A DNA stretch of 61,924 nucleotides from Desulfocapsa sp. (GTDB taxonomy: Bacteria; Desulfobacterota; Desulfobulbia; Desulfobulbales; Desulfocapsaceae): assembly GCA_030145625.1 (NCBI GenBank), contig JAQYVF010000020.1:1-61924 (forward strand). Reading direction: 5' to 3'. The notes under the pieces are model-generated. The model made no database searches. It was not told where the DNA came from and worked only from the letters and a program-made list of their open reading frames with translations. Below, in pieces: positions 54,475-61,924 of this stretch. The translations under genes were made by a program, and so were the position numbers. Position 1 is the first letter of the stretch; each line of letters begins with the position of its first letter.

Positions 54475-55890
54475 TTATAATATAAAGCGGCTGAGATCTC
54501 TATCCTCAACTACATCCTGAAGCTGCTTCTTCACATAACCCCTAGTCACAACAAAACTGTCACCCTCACGGTCACAGGCATCAAAGGAGAGTTCATCGAG
54601 GACACGTTCCAAAACAGTGTGCAACCGCCTTGCTCCTATCTCCTCGGTCTTTTCATTCACCTCGACAGCAATGGCAGCAAGTTCTTCGATGGCCTCCGGC
54701 TCAAAAGAGAGCTCTACACCCTCTGTTGCCATCAAAGCGGTGTATTGTTTGACCAAAGCACTTTCCGGCTCTGTCAGGATACGGACAAACTCTTCTTTTC
54801 CCAGTGAGTTAAGCTCAACACGTATGGGAAATCGACCCTGAAGTTCAGGAATCAGGTCAGACGGTTTACACATATGAAAGGCACCACTGGCTATAAAGAG
54901 GATATGATCGGTCTTTACCATCCCATGTTTCGTGGTAACTGTGGAACCTTCAACAATGGGCAGGAGATCACGCTGCACACCTTCCCGTGAGACTTCAGGG
55001 CCATGACCACCGGAACTGCGGGAGGCCACCTTATCAATTTCATCAAGGAAAATAATGCCTGACTCTTCAGTGCGCAGCAAAGCCTCTTTAATCACTTTGT
55101 CCATATCAACCAGACGTTCCATTTCCTCCTTGGTCAATGCTTCCACGGCATCCGGAATCTTTATTTTCCGTTTCTTTTTCTTCTTGGGGAAAATCTTGCT
55201 GAAGGCATCCTGAATATTGGACTGCATGTCCTCCATACCCGAAGTGGTCATAATTTCCACCATGGGTGTAGAGCGGGATTCGTCCAAGTCGAGTTCGATC
55301 TCACGGTCATCGAGTTTCCCCTGACGCAGCATATCGCGAAATTTCTCCCGAGTGGCATCTTCTTCCTGCGACTTTTCCGAGGGACTAGGCGGCAAGGAGC
55401 TTATATCCCCCAGAAGCAACGCTTGCGAAGCAGTTTCTCCTTCATAAGGCGTGGAAGGTTTGTTCCTTGGCGGCAAAAGGATATCCAGAATACGCTCCTC
55501 GGCACTTGCGGCAGCAAGCCCTTCCAGTCGTTCCTTCTCCTCTGCTTTCACCATGCTGACAGCGATCTCGACAAGGTCACGGATCATGGATTCCACATCC
55601 CGACCTACGTACCCTACTTCTGTAAACTTAGAGGCCTCGACCTTGAAAAAAGGTGACTGGGCAAGAGTTGCCAGCCGTCTGGCAATTTCGGTCTTGCCCA
55701 CCCCGGTGGGGCCAATCATGATAATATTTTTAGGCGCTATTTCCTCACGCAGAGGGGAAGGGACCTGACGTCTTCGCCAGCGATTCCTCAGGGCAATGGA
55801 CACTGAACGTTTGGCAGCAGTTTGACCGACGATATTTTTATCAAGCTCTGCAACAATTTCTTTAGGGGTAAGGGATTGTATAACACTCAT
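54475..55890 (-). CDS. hslU: HslU, ATPase subunit of HslUV protease
   Basis: A 471-residue AAA+ unfoldase. It begins [34 protein letters not shown]; Walker A is [15 protein letters not shown], pore loop GYVGRDVES, Walker [12 protein letters not shown], sensor 2 region [19 protein letters not shown], and the C-terminus ends in LSRFIL, which inserts into HslV. ATG 55890 overlaps the stop of hslV (ATGA), so translation is coupled. The I domain region (about 130-250) is of normal length. Confidence 0.97.
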   Translation of the reverse strand: MSVIQSLTPKEIVAELDKNIVGQTAAKRSVSIALRNRWRRRQVPSPLREEIAPKNIIMIGPTGVGKTEIARRLATLAQSPFFKVEASKFTEVGYVGRDVESMIRDLVEIAVSMVKAEEKERLEGLAAASAEERILDILLPPRNKPSTPYEGETASQALLLGDISSLPPSPSEKSQEEDATREKFRDMLRQGKLDDREIELDLDESRSTPMVEIMTTSGMEDMQSNIQDAFSKIFPKKKKKRKIKIPDAVEALTKEEMERLVDMDKVIKEALLRTEESGIIFLDEIDKVASRSSGGHGPEVSREGVQRDLLPIVEGSTVTTKHGMVKTDHILFIASGAFHMCKPSDLIPELQGRFPIRVELNSLGKEEFVRILTEPESALVKQYTALMATEGVELSFEPEAIEELAAIAVEVNEKTEEIGARRLHTVLERVLDELSFDACDREGDSFVVTRGYVKKQLQDVVEDRDLSRFIL

Positions 55891-56417
55891 ATCTTTTCTA
55901 TCACTATGGCATGGTTGGTAAAAACACAGATATCGGCAGCAATACCCATGGAAGCACGACAAATACTTTCAACATCAAGATCACTGTGTTCCACTAGCGC
56001 CAAGGCTGCAGCCTGCGCATAAGGCCCTCCGGAACCAATGGCGAGCACACCGTTGTCCGCCTCGATCACATCACCCGTTCCGGTGAGCAACAATGAGTAA
56101 TCCTTATCCACAGCAACCAGCATGGCCTCGAGCCTGCGCAGCATCTTATCCGTTCGCCACTCTTTGGCAAGCTCCACGGCAGCCCGCATGAGATTGCCTT
56201 TAAACTGCTCCAGTTTCTGCTCCAGCAGATCAAAGAGGGTAAAGGCATCGGCAGTAGCACCGGCAAAACCGGTAATTACCTGGCCATGGTAAAGACGCCT
56301 CACCTTCCGCGCCTGATGTTTCATCACCGTATTTCCTAAAGAGACCTGCCCGTCACCGGCAACGGCCACTTCGCCTTTATGGCGAACAGCAAGTATTGTT
56401 GTTGAACGTACTTTCAT
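55887..56417 (-). CDS. hslV: HslV, proteasome-like peptidase subunit
   Basis: A 176-residue threonine peptidase. The start [33 protein letters not shown] shows the active-site Thr after a short propeptide (VRS-TT), with the family phrase [13 protein letters not shown] and the late [14 protein letters not shown]. It forms a double hexamer capped by HslU to degrade unfolded or tagged proteins. In xerC-hslV-hslU order, as in many bacteria (codV-clpQ-clpY). 325 bp separate it from xerC; that gap holds hairpins. Confidence 0.97.
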   Translation of the reverse strand: MKVRSTTILAVRHKGEVAVAGDGQVSLGNTVMKHQARKVRRLYHGQVITGFAGATADAFTLFDLLEQKLEQFKGNLMRAAVELAKEWRTDKMLRRLEAMLVAVDKDYSLLLTGTGDVIEADNGVLAIGSGGPYAQAAALALVEHSDLDVESICRASMGIAADICVFTNHAIVIEKI

Positions 56418-56580
56418 ATCATCCTGTTATTTTATAAGTTACTAATTTTTTACCTTAAAAACCTTTACAAGTTCTCCACATCTAAGCGGATTCAAGCGTG
56501 CAGCATAAGCCAGTCATTTACAACAAACCACAGTTTCAATGCCAACTCATTTTAAGATCGGACTTTGCAATAAACGACGA

Positions 56581-56603
56581 GGAGCAGGCCACAAGCCTGC
56601 TCC
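56581..56603. repeat. REP-like palindrome (copy 2, AGGC stem)
   Basis: GGAGCAGGC / GCCTGCTCC, a perfect 9-bp stem with loop CACAA. It shares the GGAGC head with the REP-like copies at 53574 and 61207 but has a different stem. Position: between hslV and xerC. Confidence 0.55.
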
Positions 56604-56626
56604 AGCGAAAAACCAACTCAACAAAC

Positions 56627-56758
56627 GGCAAAGAAGTCGTAAGAGTTTTCCAGTGCCTCAGATTCGTTCGTTTTGGACAGTGCACTATAGCCCACCTATG
56701 TGCAATGTCCAAAACGAGCGTAGCTGTGGTGCTGGGAAGCTTTTACGACTTCTTGGCC
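56627..56758. repeat. 132-bp near-palindrome overlapping the end of xerC
   Basis: Left arm 56627-56685 and right arm 56700-56758 are complementary at 48 of 59 positions, with several mismatches being G-T; loop 14 bases. The right arm covers the last codons of xerC (AAG AAG TCG TAA), and the left arm is an inverted copy of the same bases. In RNA this would be one long hairpin right after the xerC stop. Confidence 0.75.
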
Positions 56759-57660
56759 ATGGGATGGGCCTTATCATACACCTCTGTCAGGTGGTCAAGG
56801 GTCAAATGCGTATAACGCTGTGTCGTTGACAGACTTGCATGTCCCAGGAGCTCCTGAACTGAGCGCATATCAGCACCCATTTCCAAGAGATGCGTGGCAA
56901 AAGAGTGGCGCAGGGCATGGGGAGTTACGGTTTGTGGAATAGCTGCCCGTTCACCGTAGTTTTTTACCATTCTCTCTACACTGCGACTAGTCAAACGTCC
57001 TCCCTGTCCATTCAAAAACAGGGCATCTCTTTCTGTCTCACGCCCCCTGCGGGCACGAGCCAGAGTGAGCTGTTCCCTTAGAGGAAGCCAGGCACGCACA
57101 GCCTCAAGAGCAGGCCTTCCCACCGGCACCAGTCGCTCCTTGTTTCCTTTGCCAGTCACCCTAAGCATTTCCGTTTCAAAATCAAGGTTCGATATGTCCC
57201 GTGATACCAGTTCAGCAACACGCATACCAGTGGAATACAAAAGCTCCAGAATAGCTAGGTCACGGAGCATAAAACGATCTTTTTTTTCAGGTGTTTCCAG
57301 CAGCCGAAAGACCTCATCAACGGTGAGAAAAACAGGAATATATTTACCAATCTTGGGTCCGGCAATACCGACAATAGGATCAGTGTCTATAAGCTCTTCT
57401 CTGAGTAGAAATTTAAAAAAGGTTCGCAGTGCAGAAAGTTTACGCCCCACAGTGGCAGCACTGTTGTGACCATAGAGGGCAACAACAAAACGACGAATAT
57501 GGAGACCCTCAATAGCGTTCACATCGAGATCCTCGCTGAGCCCCGCTATAAATTCCTGCAGATCATGCCCATATCCATCCACCGTATGAGACGAATATCC
57601 TTTTTCCACTTCCAGCCATCGTAAAAACAATTTGAAAGCCTTATCCATGGGAGTCGTCAT
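56743..57660 (-). CDS. xerC: Tyrosine recombinase XerC
   Basis: A 305-residue site-specific recombinase. Catalytic residues are all present: Arg in STGMRVAELV, Lys in GKGNKERLVP, His-x2-Arg in PHALRHSFATHL, His in LGHASLSTTQ and Tyr in RYTHL. SAM-like N-terminal domain at about 1-100 (LFLRWLEVEKGYSSHTVDGY). I start at ATG 57660; the upstream frame has no clear ribosome-binding site. Together with XerD it resolves chromosome dimers at dif. The frame ends in KKS within a long palindrome. Confidence 0.93.
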   Translation of the reverse strand: MTTPMDKAFKLFLRWLEVEKGYSSHTVDGYGHDLQEFIAGLSEDLDVNAIEGLHIRRFVVALYGHNSAATVGRKLSALRTFFKFLLREELIDTDPIVGIAGPKIGKYIPVFLTVDEVFRLLETPEKKDRFMLRDLAILELLYSTGMRVAELVSRDISNLDFETEMLRVTGKGNKERLVPVGRPALEAVRAWLPLREQLTLARARRGRETERDALFLNGQGGRLTSRSVERMVKNYGERAAIPQTVTPHALRHSFATHLLEMGADMRSVQELLGHASLSTTQRYTHLTLDHLTEVYDKAHPMAKKS

Positions 57661-58001
57661 TTTCACGTCTAATAGTATATTTCCCCAATCATTGAACTTG
57701 AGTAACAGAGATTTATAAAGCACTCTACGGTAACTGTTCAGTTCCCTATTTTCTTCTCGACTTCTCTCCAATCTCTGAATATAAAGAGTGTCCAGGTTGG
57801 AACATCGTCCATAAAACAGATGATTTCAACATACTGGATATGCTTTTTTTTAACAGTCATTTACAAAAACAGGAATATTTTTCCTTATCACAGCAAAATA
57901 GGATTTTAACCAAGAATCAAGATGATGTTATATAAACGAACCAATTAACGTTTTGTTACGACATCATCTCAAAACTTGAGTTTTTCCCGAGTCGATCACT
58001 T

Positions 58002-58250
58002 ATGGCAAAGCGAACATTTGAAAACGCACTGACCAGACTGGAACAGATAACTGCAGAGCTGGAAGACGGCGACCTCAGCCTGGAAAAGAGCCTCAAAAAG
58101 TTTGATGAGGGAATAGGCCTGGTTGAGTACTGCAACGACACCCTGACTGATGCAAAGGCAAAGGTAGAGCTGCTCCTGGAAAAAAAAGGTGAAATAACTG
58201 CAACCCCCTTTGACGAGTTAGAAGATGGAGATCAAGAGCTATCTAAATAA
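58002..58250 (+). CDS. xseB: Exodeoxyribonuclease VII small subunit
   Basis: An 82-residue protein with the usual start [36 protein letters not shown] and two helices. It binds XseA to make ExoVII, which degrades single-stranded DNA. It overlaps ispA by 26 bp, the common xseB-ispA-dxs order. The 341-bp divergent stretch to xerC contains no gene. Confidence 0.95.
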   Translation: MAKRTFENALTRLEQITAELEDGDLSLEKSLKKFDEGIGLVEYCNDTLTDAKAKVELLLEKKGEITATPFDELEDGDQELSK

Positions 58251-59121
58251 ACAAAAGGGATTGGTTGAAGACTCCTTTAACAGCTATATCCCGGCTGCAG
58301 AGGGCGTATTCCAGGACCATATCAAGGCGTTGCGCTATTCACTCTTTGCCGGAGGAAAACGTATACGTCCCATTCTCTGTCTGGCTGCCGCAAGTGCAGT
58401 TGGCGGCGAGACTGCAACAGAAGAGGACCTCCTTCCCATTGCCTGTGCTCTGGAATGCATTCACACCTATTCACTGATCCATGATGACCTTCCGGCCATG
58501 GATAACGACGAACTGCGCCGGGGAAAACCCACCAACCATATGCTCTATGGCGAGGCAGGTGCAATTCTGGCCGGCGACGGACTCCTGACCTGGGCCTTTG
58601 ACCTGCTCAGTGATACAACATACGGCAAGCTCGATCCCGAAAAAAGGCTGCGCATTATTCATGTTGTTGCCAGAGCCACAGGCTCACAAGGAATGGTTGG
58701 TGGTCAAGCCCTGGATATCGCCCACGAAAACACTACCTTTCCCTTTGCAACCCTGCAGACCATCCATCGCAGCAAGACCGGGGCTCTGATTACCGCCTCG
58801 GTACTCGCAGGTGGTATTGGAGCAGGGGCCAATGCACAGCAGCTCGATTCCTTAAAGAGCTACGGTGATCAGATCGGCCTTGCTTTCCAGATCGTGGACG
58901 ATCTTCTCAATGCCACGGCCACCACGGAACAACTTGGAAAAGCGGCTGGAAGCGATGTCGAACTTGGCAAAGCTACGTATCCTGCTTACTTTGGTATAGA
59001 AGAGACAAGGGCTCGAGCCCAGGCGACAGTAGAAAAGGCCAAGACTGCCCTGGCCGAATTTGACAACAAGGCTGAACCATTGCGCCTGCTTGCAGATTAT
59101 ATCTACACCCGCTCACATTAA
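58225..59121 (+). CDS. ispA: (2E,6E)-farnesyl diphosphate synthase (polyprenyl synthase family)
   Basis: A 298-residue enzyme. First Asp-rich motif [12 protein letters not shown] (Asp87, Asp88, Asp93), second QIVDDLLN, and [11 protein letters not shown] for pyrophosphate binding. It condenses IPP with DMAPP/GPP to FPP. The ATG at 58225 lies within xseB. Chain length is inferred from family, not certain: geranylgeranyl is possible. Confidence 0.93.
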   Translation: MEIKSYLNKQKGLVEDSFNSYIPAAEGVFQDHIKALRYSLFAGGKRIRPILCLAAASAVGGETATEEDLLPIACALECIHTYSLIHDDLPAMDNDELRRGKPTNHMLYGEAGAILAGDGLLTWAFDLLSDTTYGKLDPEKRLRIIHVVARATGSQGMVGGQALDIAHENTTFPFATLQTIHRSKTGALITASVLAGGIGAGANAQQLDSLKSYGDQIGLAFQIVDDLLNATATTEQLGKAAGSDVELGKATYPAYFGIEETRARAQATVEKAKTALAEFDNKAEPLRLLADYIYTRSH

Positions 59122-59134
59122 CTAGAAACTGGGA

Positions 59135-59164
59135 TTGACACAACAACAGATAACCCATTAAGAT
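59135..59164 (+). promoter_or_regulatory. Possible internal promoter for dxs
   Basis: TTGACA (59135-59140), 18-bp spacer, TAAGAT (59159-59164). It lies after the ispA stop and about 115 bp before dxs. Confidence 0.42.
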
Positions 59165-59277
59165 AGCATAATAAAAAAAACAACAGGCACCCAAATAAGC
59201 TAGTGGAGGCCGATTCCGATTTACGACACTGGTAACCTTTTACACCAAGAGTCCAAGCTCCATTCAGGACAGACGCT

Positions 59278-61194
59278 ATGCCGACAACTAACAATACTAA
59301 GCGTACAGGCCCAAGGCTCAGAGACATTCAATCTCCAAAGGACCTGCGCACTCTCTCCATTGATGAATTAAATGTAATTGCCGGAGATCTACGCCAGACC
59401 ATCATCAATACCGTGTCCGAAACCGGAGGCCACCTTGCCCCAAGCCTTGGAGTTGTTGAATTGACCCTGGCTCTCCATTATGTTTTCAACACTCCCGACG
59501 ACAAGTTGGTCTGGGATGTGGGCCACCAGACCTATGCCCACAAACTTCTCACCGGCAGGCAGGAACAGTTCCACACCTTACGCCAGTACAAAGGATTGAG
59601 TGGCTTTCCCAAGTTCAAAGAAAGCGAATATGATGCCTTTGAGACCGGACACTCCTCCACCTCCATCTCCGCAGCTTTGGGGATGACCCTGGCCAAAAAC
59701 CTCAAGGGGGATACCAACCGGGTAGTCGCCATTATCGGCGATGGCTCCATGACCGCAGGCCTTGCATTTGAAGCACTGAACCAGGCAGGACACCTGGATA
59801 AAGACCTCATTGTTATCCTCAATGACAACGAGATGTCAATTTCTGAAAACGTCGGCGCCATGTCAAGTTTTCTCTCCCGGCAACTCACCAGCAAGACCGT
59901 CCGCCACCTGCGCAGACACATATCCTCCGGCCTCAAGGAGCTGCACGGTGTTGGAGATCGCTTTTTAAACGTCCTGAAAAAGAGCGAGGAGAACATCAAG
60001 AGTTTTTTTACTCCCGGTATGCTCTTCGAGGCCCTGAAATTTTATTACCTGGGCCCCATTCCAGGACATGAACTGGGTGACCTCATCCCCACCCTGGAAA
60101 ACATTCGAGACAATGTGGATGGTCCGGTTCTGGTTCATGTCATCACCAAGAAGGGAAAAGGCTATGGTCCTGCTGAAAAGAATCCGGGAAACTATCACGG
60201 TCTTGGTCCCTTTAATGTAGCGACCGGTACTCCAAAACCATCTTCCGGATCAATCAGTTACACCGAGGTCTTTGGAAAAACCATCTGCCAGATAGCACGC
60301 GACAACCAAAACGTAGTAGCCATCTCTGCAGCCATGCCAGCAGGTACCGGCCTTACCGCCTTTTCAAAAGAATTCCCTGAACGTTTCTTTGATGTTGGCA
60401 TTGCCGAACAACACGCTGTCACCTTTGCCGCAGGCCTGGCCGCCGAAGGGATACGCCCGGTGGTCGCCATCTACTCCTCATTTTTTCAGCGAGCCCTGGA
60501 TCAGATTATTCATGATGTCTGCCTGCCCAACCTGCCGGTAACCCTGGCCATTGACCGGGCCGGTGTGGTTGGCGATGACGGCCCCACTCACCATGGAGTC
60601 TTTGACATTTCTTTCCTCCGTTTCGTCCCTAATCTCACCTACATGGCACCAAAAGACGAAAACGAACTGCAGCATATGCTCCACACCTCAGTCTCCCTGC
60701 CAGGACCGACAGCAATCAGATATCCACGCGGATCCGGAGAAGATGTAGCCATGGACCAGGATTTCCAACTCCTGGAACCGGGCAAGGGAGAATTACTGCG
60801 AGAGGGCAAAGATATCCTCCTCCTGCCTGTGGGCAACAGGGTCTACCCTGCACTCAGAGCAGCAGAAGGCCTGGAAAAGATCGGAATCGAGGCAGCCGTT
60901 ATCAATCCCCGCTTCATCAATCCCCTGGACAAAGAACTCATCTGTCACTGGGCTGAGCAAACAGGGAGAGTACTGACAGTTGAAGACAATGCCCACCATG
61001 GTGGATTCGGCAGTATGATCCTGGAACTCCTTTCCGAAAACCGTCTGTACACTATCAAAACAGCCTTACTGGCGCACCCGGATCAATTCATTGAGCATGG
61101 GCCACAAAAAACGCTCTGGAAAAACTCACACCTGGATTCTCCCTCTATTATCAATGCAGCCATGGAGTTGATGAAAGAGGAGGAAAAAGAGTAA
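59278..61194 (+). CDS. dxs: 1-deoxy-D-xylulose-5-phosphate synthase
   Basis: A 638-residue TPP-dependent enzyme, the first step of the MEP isoprenoid pathway (pyruvate plus glyceraldehyde 3-phosphate). TPP motif GDGSMTAGLAFEALNQAG with NDNEMSISENVGAMS, catalytic Glu in DVGIAEQHAVTFAAGLA, DRAGVVGDDGPTHHG, and the C-terminal transketolase-like ending. Length is normal. It follows ispA by 156 bp. Confidence 0.97.
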   Translation: MPTTNNTKRTGPRLRDIQSPKDLRTLSIDELNVIAGDLRQTIINTVSETGGHLAPSLGVVELTLALHYVFNTPDDKLVWDVGHQTYAHKLLTGRQEQFHTLRQYKGLSGFPKFKESEYDAFETGHSSTSISAALGMTLAKNLKGDTNRVVAIIGDGSMTAGLAFEALNQAGHLDKDLIVILNDNEMSISENVGAMSSFLSRQLTSKTVRHLRRHISSGLKELHGVGDRFLNVLKKSEENIKSFFTPGMLFEALKFYYLGPIPGHELGDLIPTLENIRDNVDGPVLVHVITKKGKGYGPAEKNPGNYHGLGPFNVATGTPKPSSGSISYTEVFGKTICQIARDNQNVVAISAAMPAGTGLTAFSKEFPERFFDVGIAEQHAVTFAAGLAAEGIRPVVAIYSSFFQRALDQIIHDVCLPNLPVTLAIDRAGVVGDDGPTHHGVFDISFLRFVPNLTYMAPKDENELQHMLHTSVSLPGPTAIRYPRGSGEDVAMDQDFQLLEPGKGELLREGKDILLLPVGNRVYPALRAAEGLEKIGIEAAVINPRFINPLDKELICHWAEQTGRVLTVEDNAHHGGFGSMILELLSENRLYTIKTALLAHPDQFIEHGPQKTLWKNSHLDSPSIINAAMELMKEEEKE

Positions 61195-61206
61195 AAGAAG
61201 TCCCCC

Positions 61207-61233
61207 CCTGTAGGAGCGGATTTATCCGCGAAC
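61207..61233. repeat. REP-like palindrome (copy 3)
   Basis: Exact reverse complement of 53574-53600 over 27 bases, stem GCGGAT / ATCCGC. It is 12 bp after the dxs stop. Confidence 0.75.
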
Positions 61234-61280
61234 GGTGGTGGCGCGGGTTGACTTCCTCTTTGCTGAGTGTCGGGGTTGGC

Positions 61281-61302
61281 TCGCGACTGAAGTCGCTCCT
61301 AC
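61281..61302. repeat. REP-like palindrome (copy 4, GACT stem)
   Basis: TCGCGACTGAAGTCGCTCCT with stem GCGACT / AGTCGC; outside the stem the same CGCTCCTAC tail (complement GTAGGAGCG) as the other copies. Confidence 0.65.
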
Positions 61303-61321
61303 CTATCTGCACCGTTCTGCT

Positions 61322-61344
61322 GGTTCAATCTTGTAGATTGAACC
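61322..61344. terminator. Hairpin between convergent genes
   Basis: GGTTCAAT / ATTGAACC, 8 bp, loop CTTGTAG. It separates dxs (+) from the minus-strand gene ending at 61369. No T-run. Confidence 0.4.
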
Positions 61345-61368
61345 TTATGAATTATACCGATTCAGAAC

Positions 61369-61924
61369 TTACAGGTTCCAGCCATGAAACTGTAAAAAAC
61401 CCGCAAAATCATTCATATCCGAAATCTGCCTATTCCAGGGTTTAAGACTGGTATAAAAAGGATTAGCGTTATCTGCCGTAGTGCCATACTCCTTATCCAT
61501 CCCCACATACAGATCAAGACTGACAAGGCTGAGCAGGAGACTCTCCCACGGCTTGATCGCCCCTTTGACGTGCCCTTTCAGGGGCCACTGATCATAATAT
61601 GCACTGGTTGTCGCACCAGTTGCAAGCGGCAGGGCCTTCAGGGATGACAATGTGTGTACATCTGCAACAAGCTCTTCCGAAGAACAGGAAAAGCCTGCAT
61701 GGATCACCTGGACATCCGTGACCCTATGCGTTGCTGGACCGACACTGACAAGCAGGCCATCAGCGGGCATGGTCATCTCCAGGTGTGCAGGCAGAATCTC
61801 ACCATAAATAGACTGCTCCTTCTCCGGCCAACCGGGTGGATAGGCCTCGGCAACAAGATAACTGGTTGGAATAATAGCCACATAGCAGCCACAGGTATTT
61901 ACAGTGCTCACAAGGATCGGCCTG
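61369..61924 (-). CDS. Unrecognised protein, C-terminal part (5' truncated by window edge)
   Basis: The frame is open to the window end, so the true start is outside; the GTG at 61911 is probably internal (preceding codons read RPIL). About 184 residues are visible. I recognise no family. Features: two close Cys (NTCGCYVAI), AYPPGWPEKEQ, several short beta-like segments (EMTMPADGLLVSVGPATHRVTDVQVIHAGFS), a Pro-Trp motif IKPWESLLLSLVSLDLYVGM, and a Phe/Trp-rich end (FAGFLQFHGWNL). No signal peptide can be judged. Confidence 0.6.
   Translation of the reverse strand, partial: RPILVSTVNTCGCYVAIIPTSYLVAEAYPPGWPEKEQSIYGEILPAHLEMTMPADGLLVSVGPATHRVTDVQVIHAGFSCSSEELVADVHTLSSLKALPLATGATTSAYYDQWPLKGHVKGAIKPWESLLLSLVSLDLYVGMDKEYGTTADNANPFYTSLKPWNRQISDMNDFAGFLQFHGWNL

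Overview
The window looks like chromosomal DNA of a Gram-negative anaerobe, most likely a sulfur-cycling Desulfobacterota (Desulfobulbales type). Supporting this are lipoproteins and outer-membrane proteins, a two-CW small protein, a DUF401 permease, a YkgJ cysteine-cluster protein, many phosphorelay proteins, and a double-cubane-cluster protein with its ATPase set among exported rhodaneses. The assignment is inference from gene content. No 16S rRNA, tRNA, CRISPR array, prophage or complete insertion sequence was seen.

Layout. 1-3569: end of a TonB-dependent receptor, a YfiR-like periplasmic protein and a hybrid histidine kinase (one sensory operon). 3735-8000: DNPH1/Rcl-type N-hydrolase, a monohaem c-type cytochrome, a TetR regulator with a striking 25-bp perfect inverted repeat between the last two, and a U32/RlhA-like protein. 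8218-12716: REC-PAS-LuxR regulator and a stand-alone receiver, UspA, a DUF401 permease split by a frameshift at a T7 tract, and a YkgJ protein. 12772-20751: SYLF lipid-binding protein, a complete RND tripartite efflux operon, and a receiver-adenylate cyclase fusion. 20999-22509: an unusual 37-residue lysine-rich protein, palindromic DNA, a DUF1566 lipoprotein and a zinc-ribbon membrane protein. 22672-26736: an Mla/Mce-type lipid transport operon (permease with N-terminal STAS-like part, ATPase, MCE protein, PqiC-like lipoprotein, DUF3124 protein). 26822-35000: NhaA, a membrane sensor carrying a Schlafen-type AlbA_2 domain, a TIM-barrel isomerase, DUF6790 membrane protein, serine hydrolase and ClC transporter.

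35528-40278 is the most interesting block: exported rhodanese, double-cubane protein, its ATP-dependent reductase, MauE/DoxX membrane protein, second exported rhodanese, and an exported transglutaminase-like protein, all in one direction with short spacing or overlap. It reads as a redox/sulfur module linking a cytoplasmic low-potential Fe-S enzyme to periplasmic sulfur chemistry. A convergent LysR gene follows.

42137-48378 carries a two-CW protein, an unrecognised exported protein, an SDR epimerase, an orphan MotB-MotA-type motor pair in reversed order, and a pentapeptide-repeat lipoprotein. 48380-61194 is largely housekeeping: dnaE followed by a diguanylate cyclase, a double zinc-ribbon protein, xerC-hslV-hslU on the minus strand, and xseB-ispA-dxs on the plus strand. 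REP-like palindromes with a shared GGAGC head and different stems lie between these operons. The window ends inside an unrecognised minus-strand gene.
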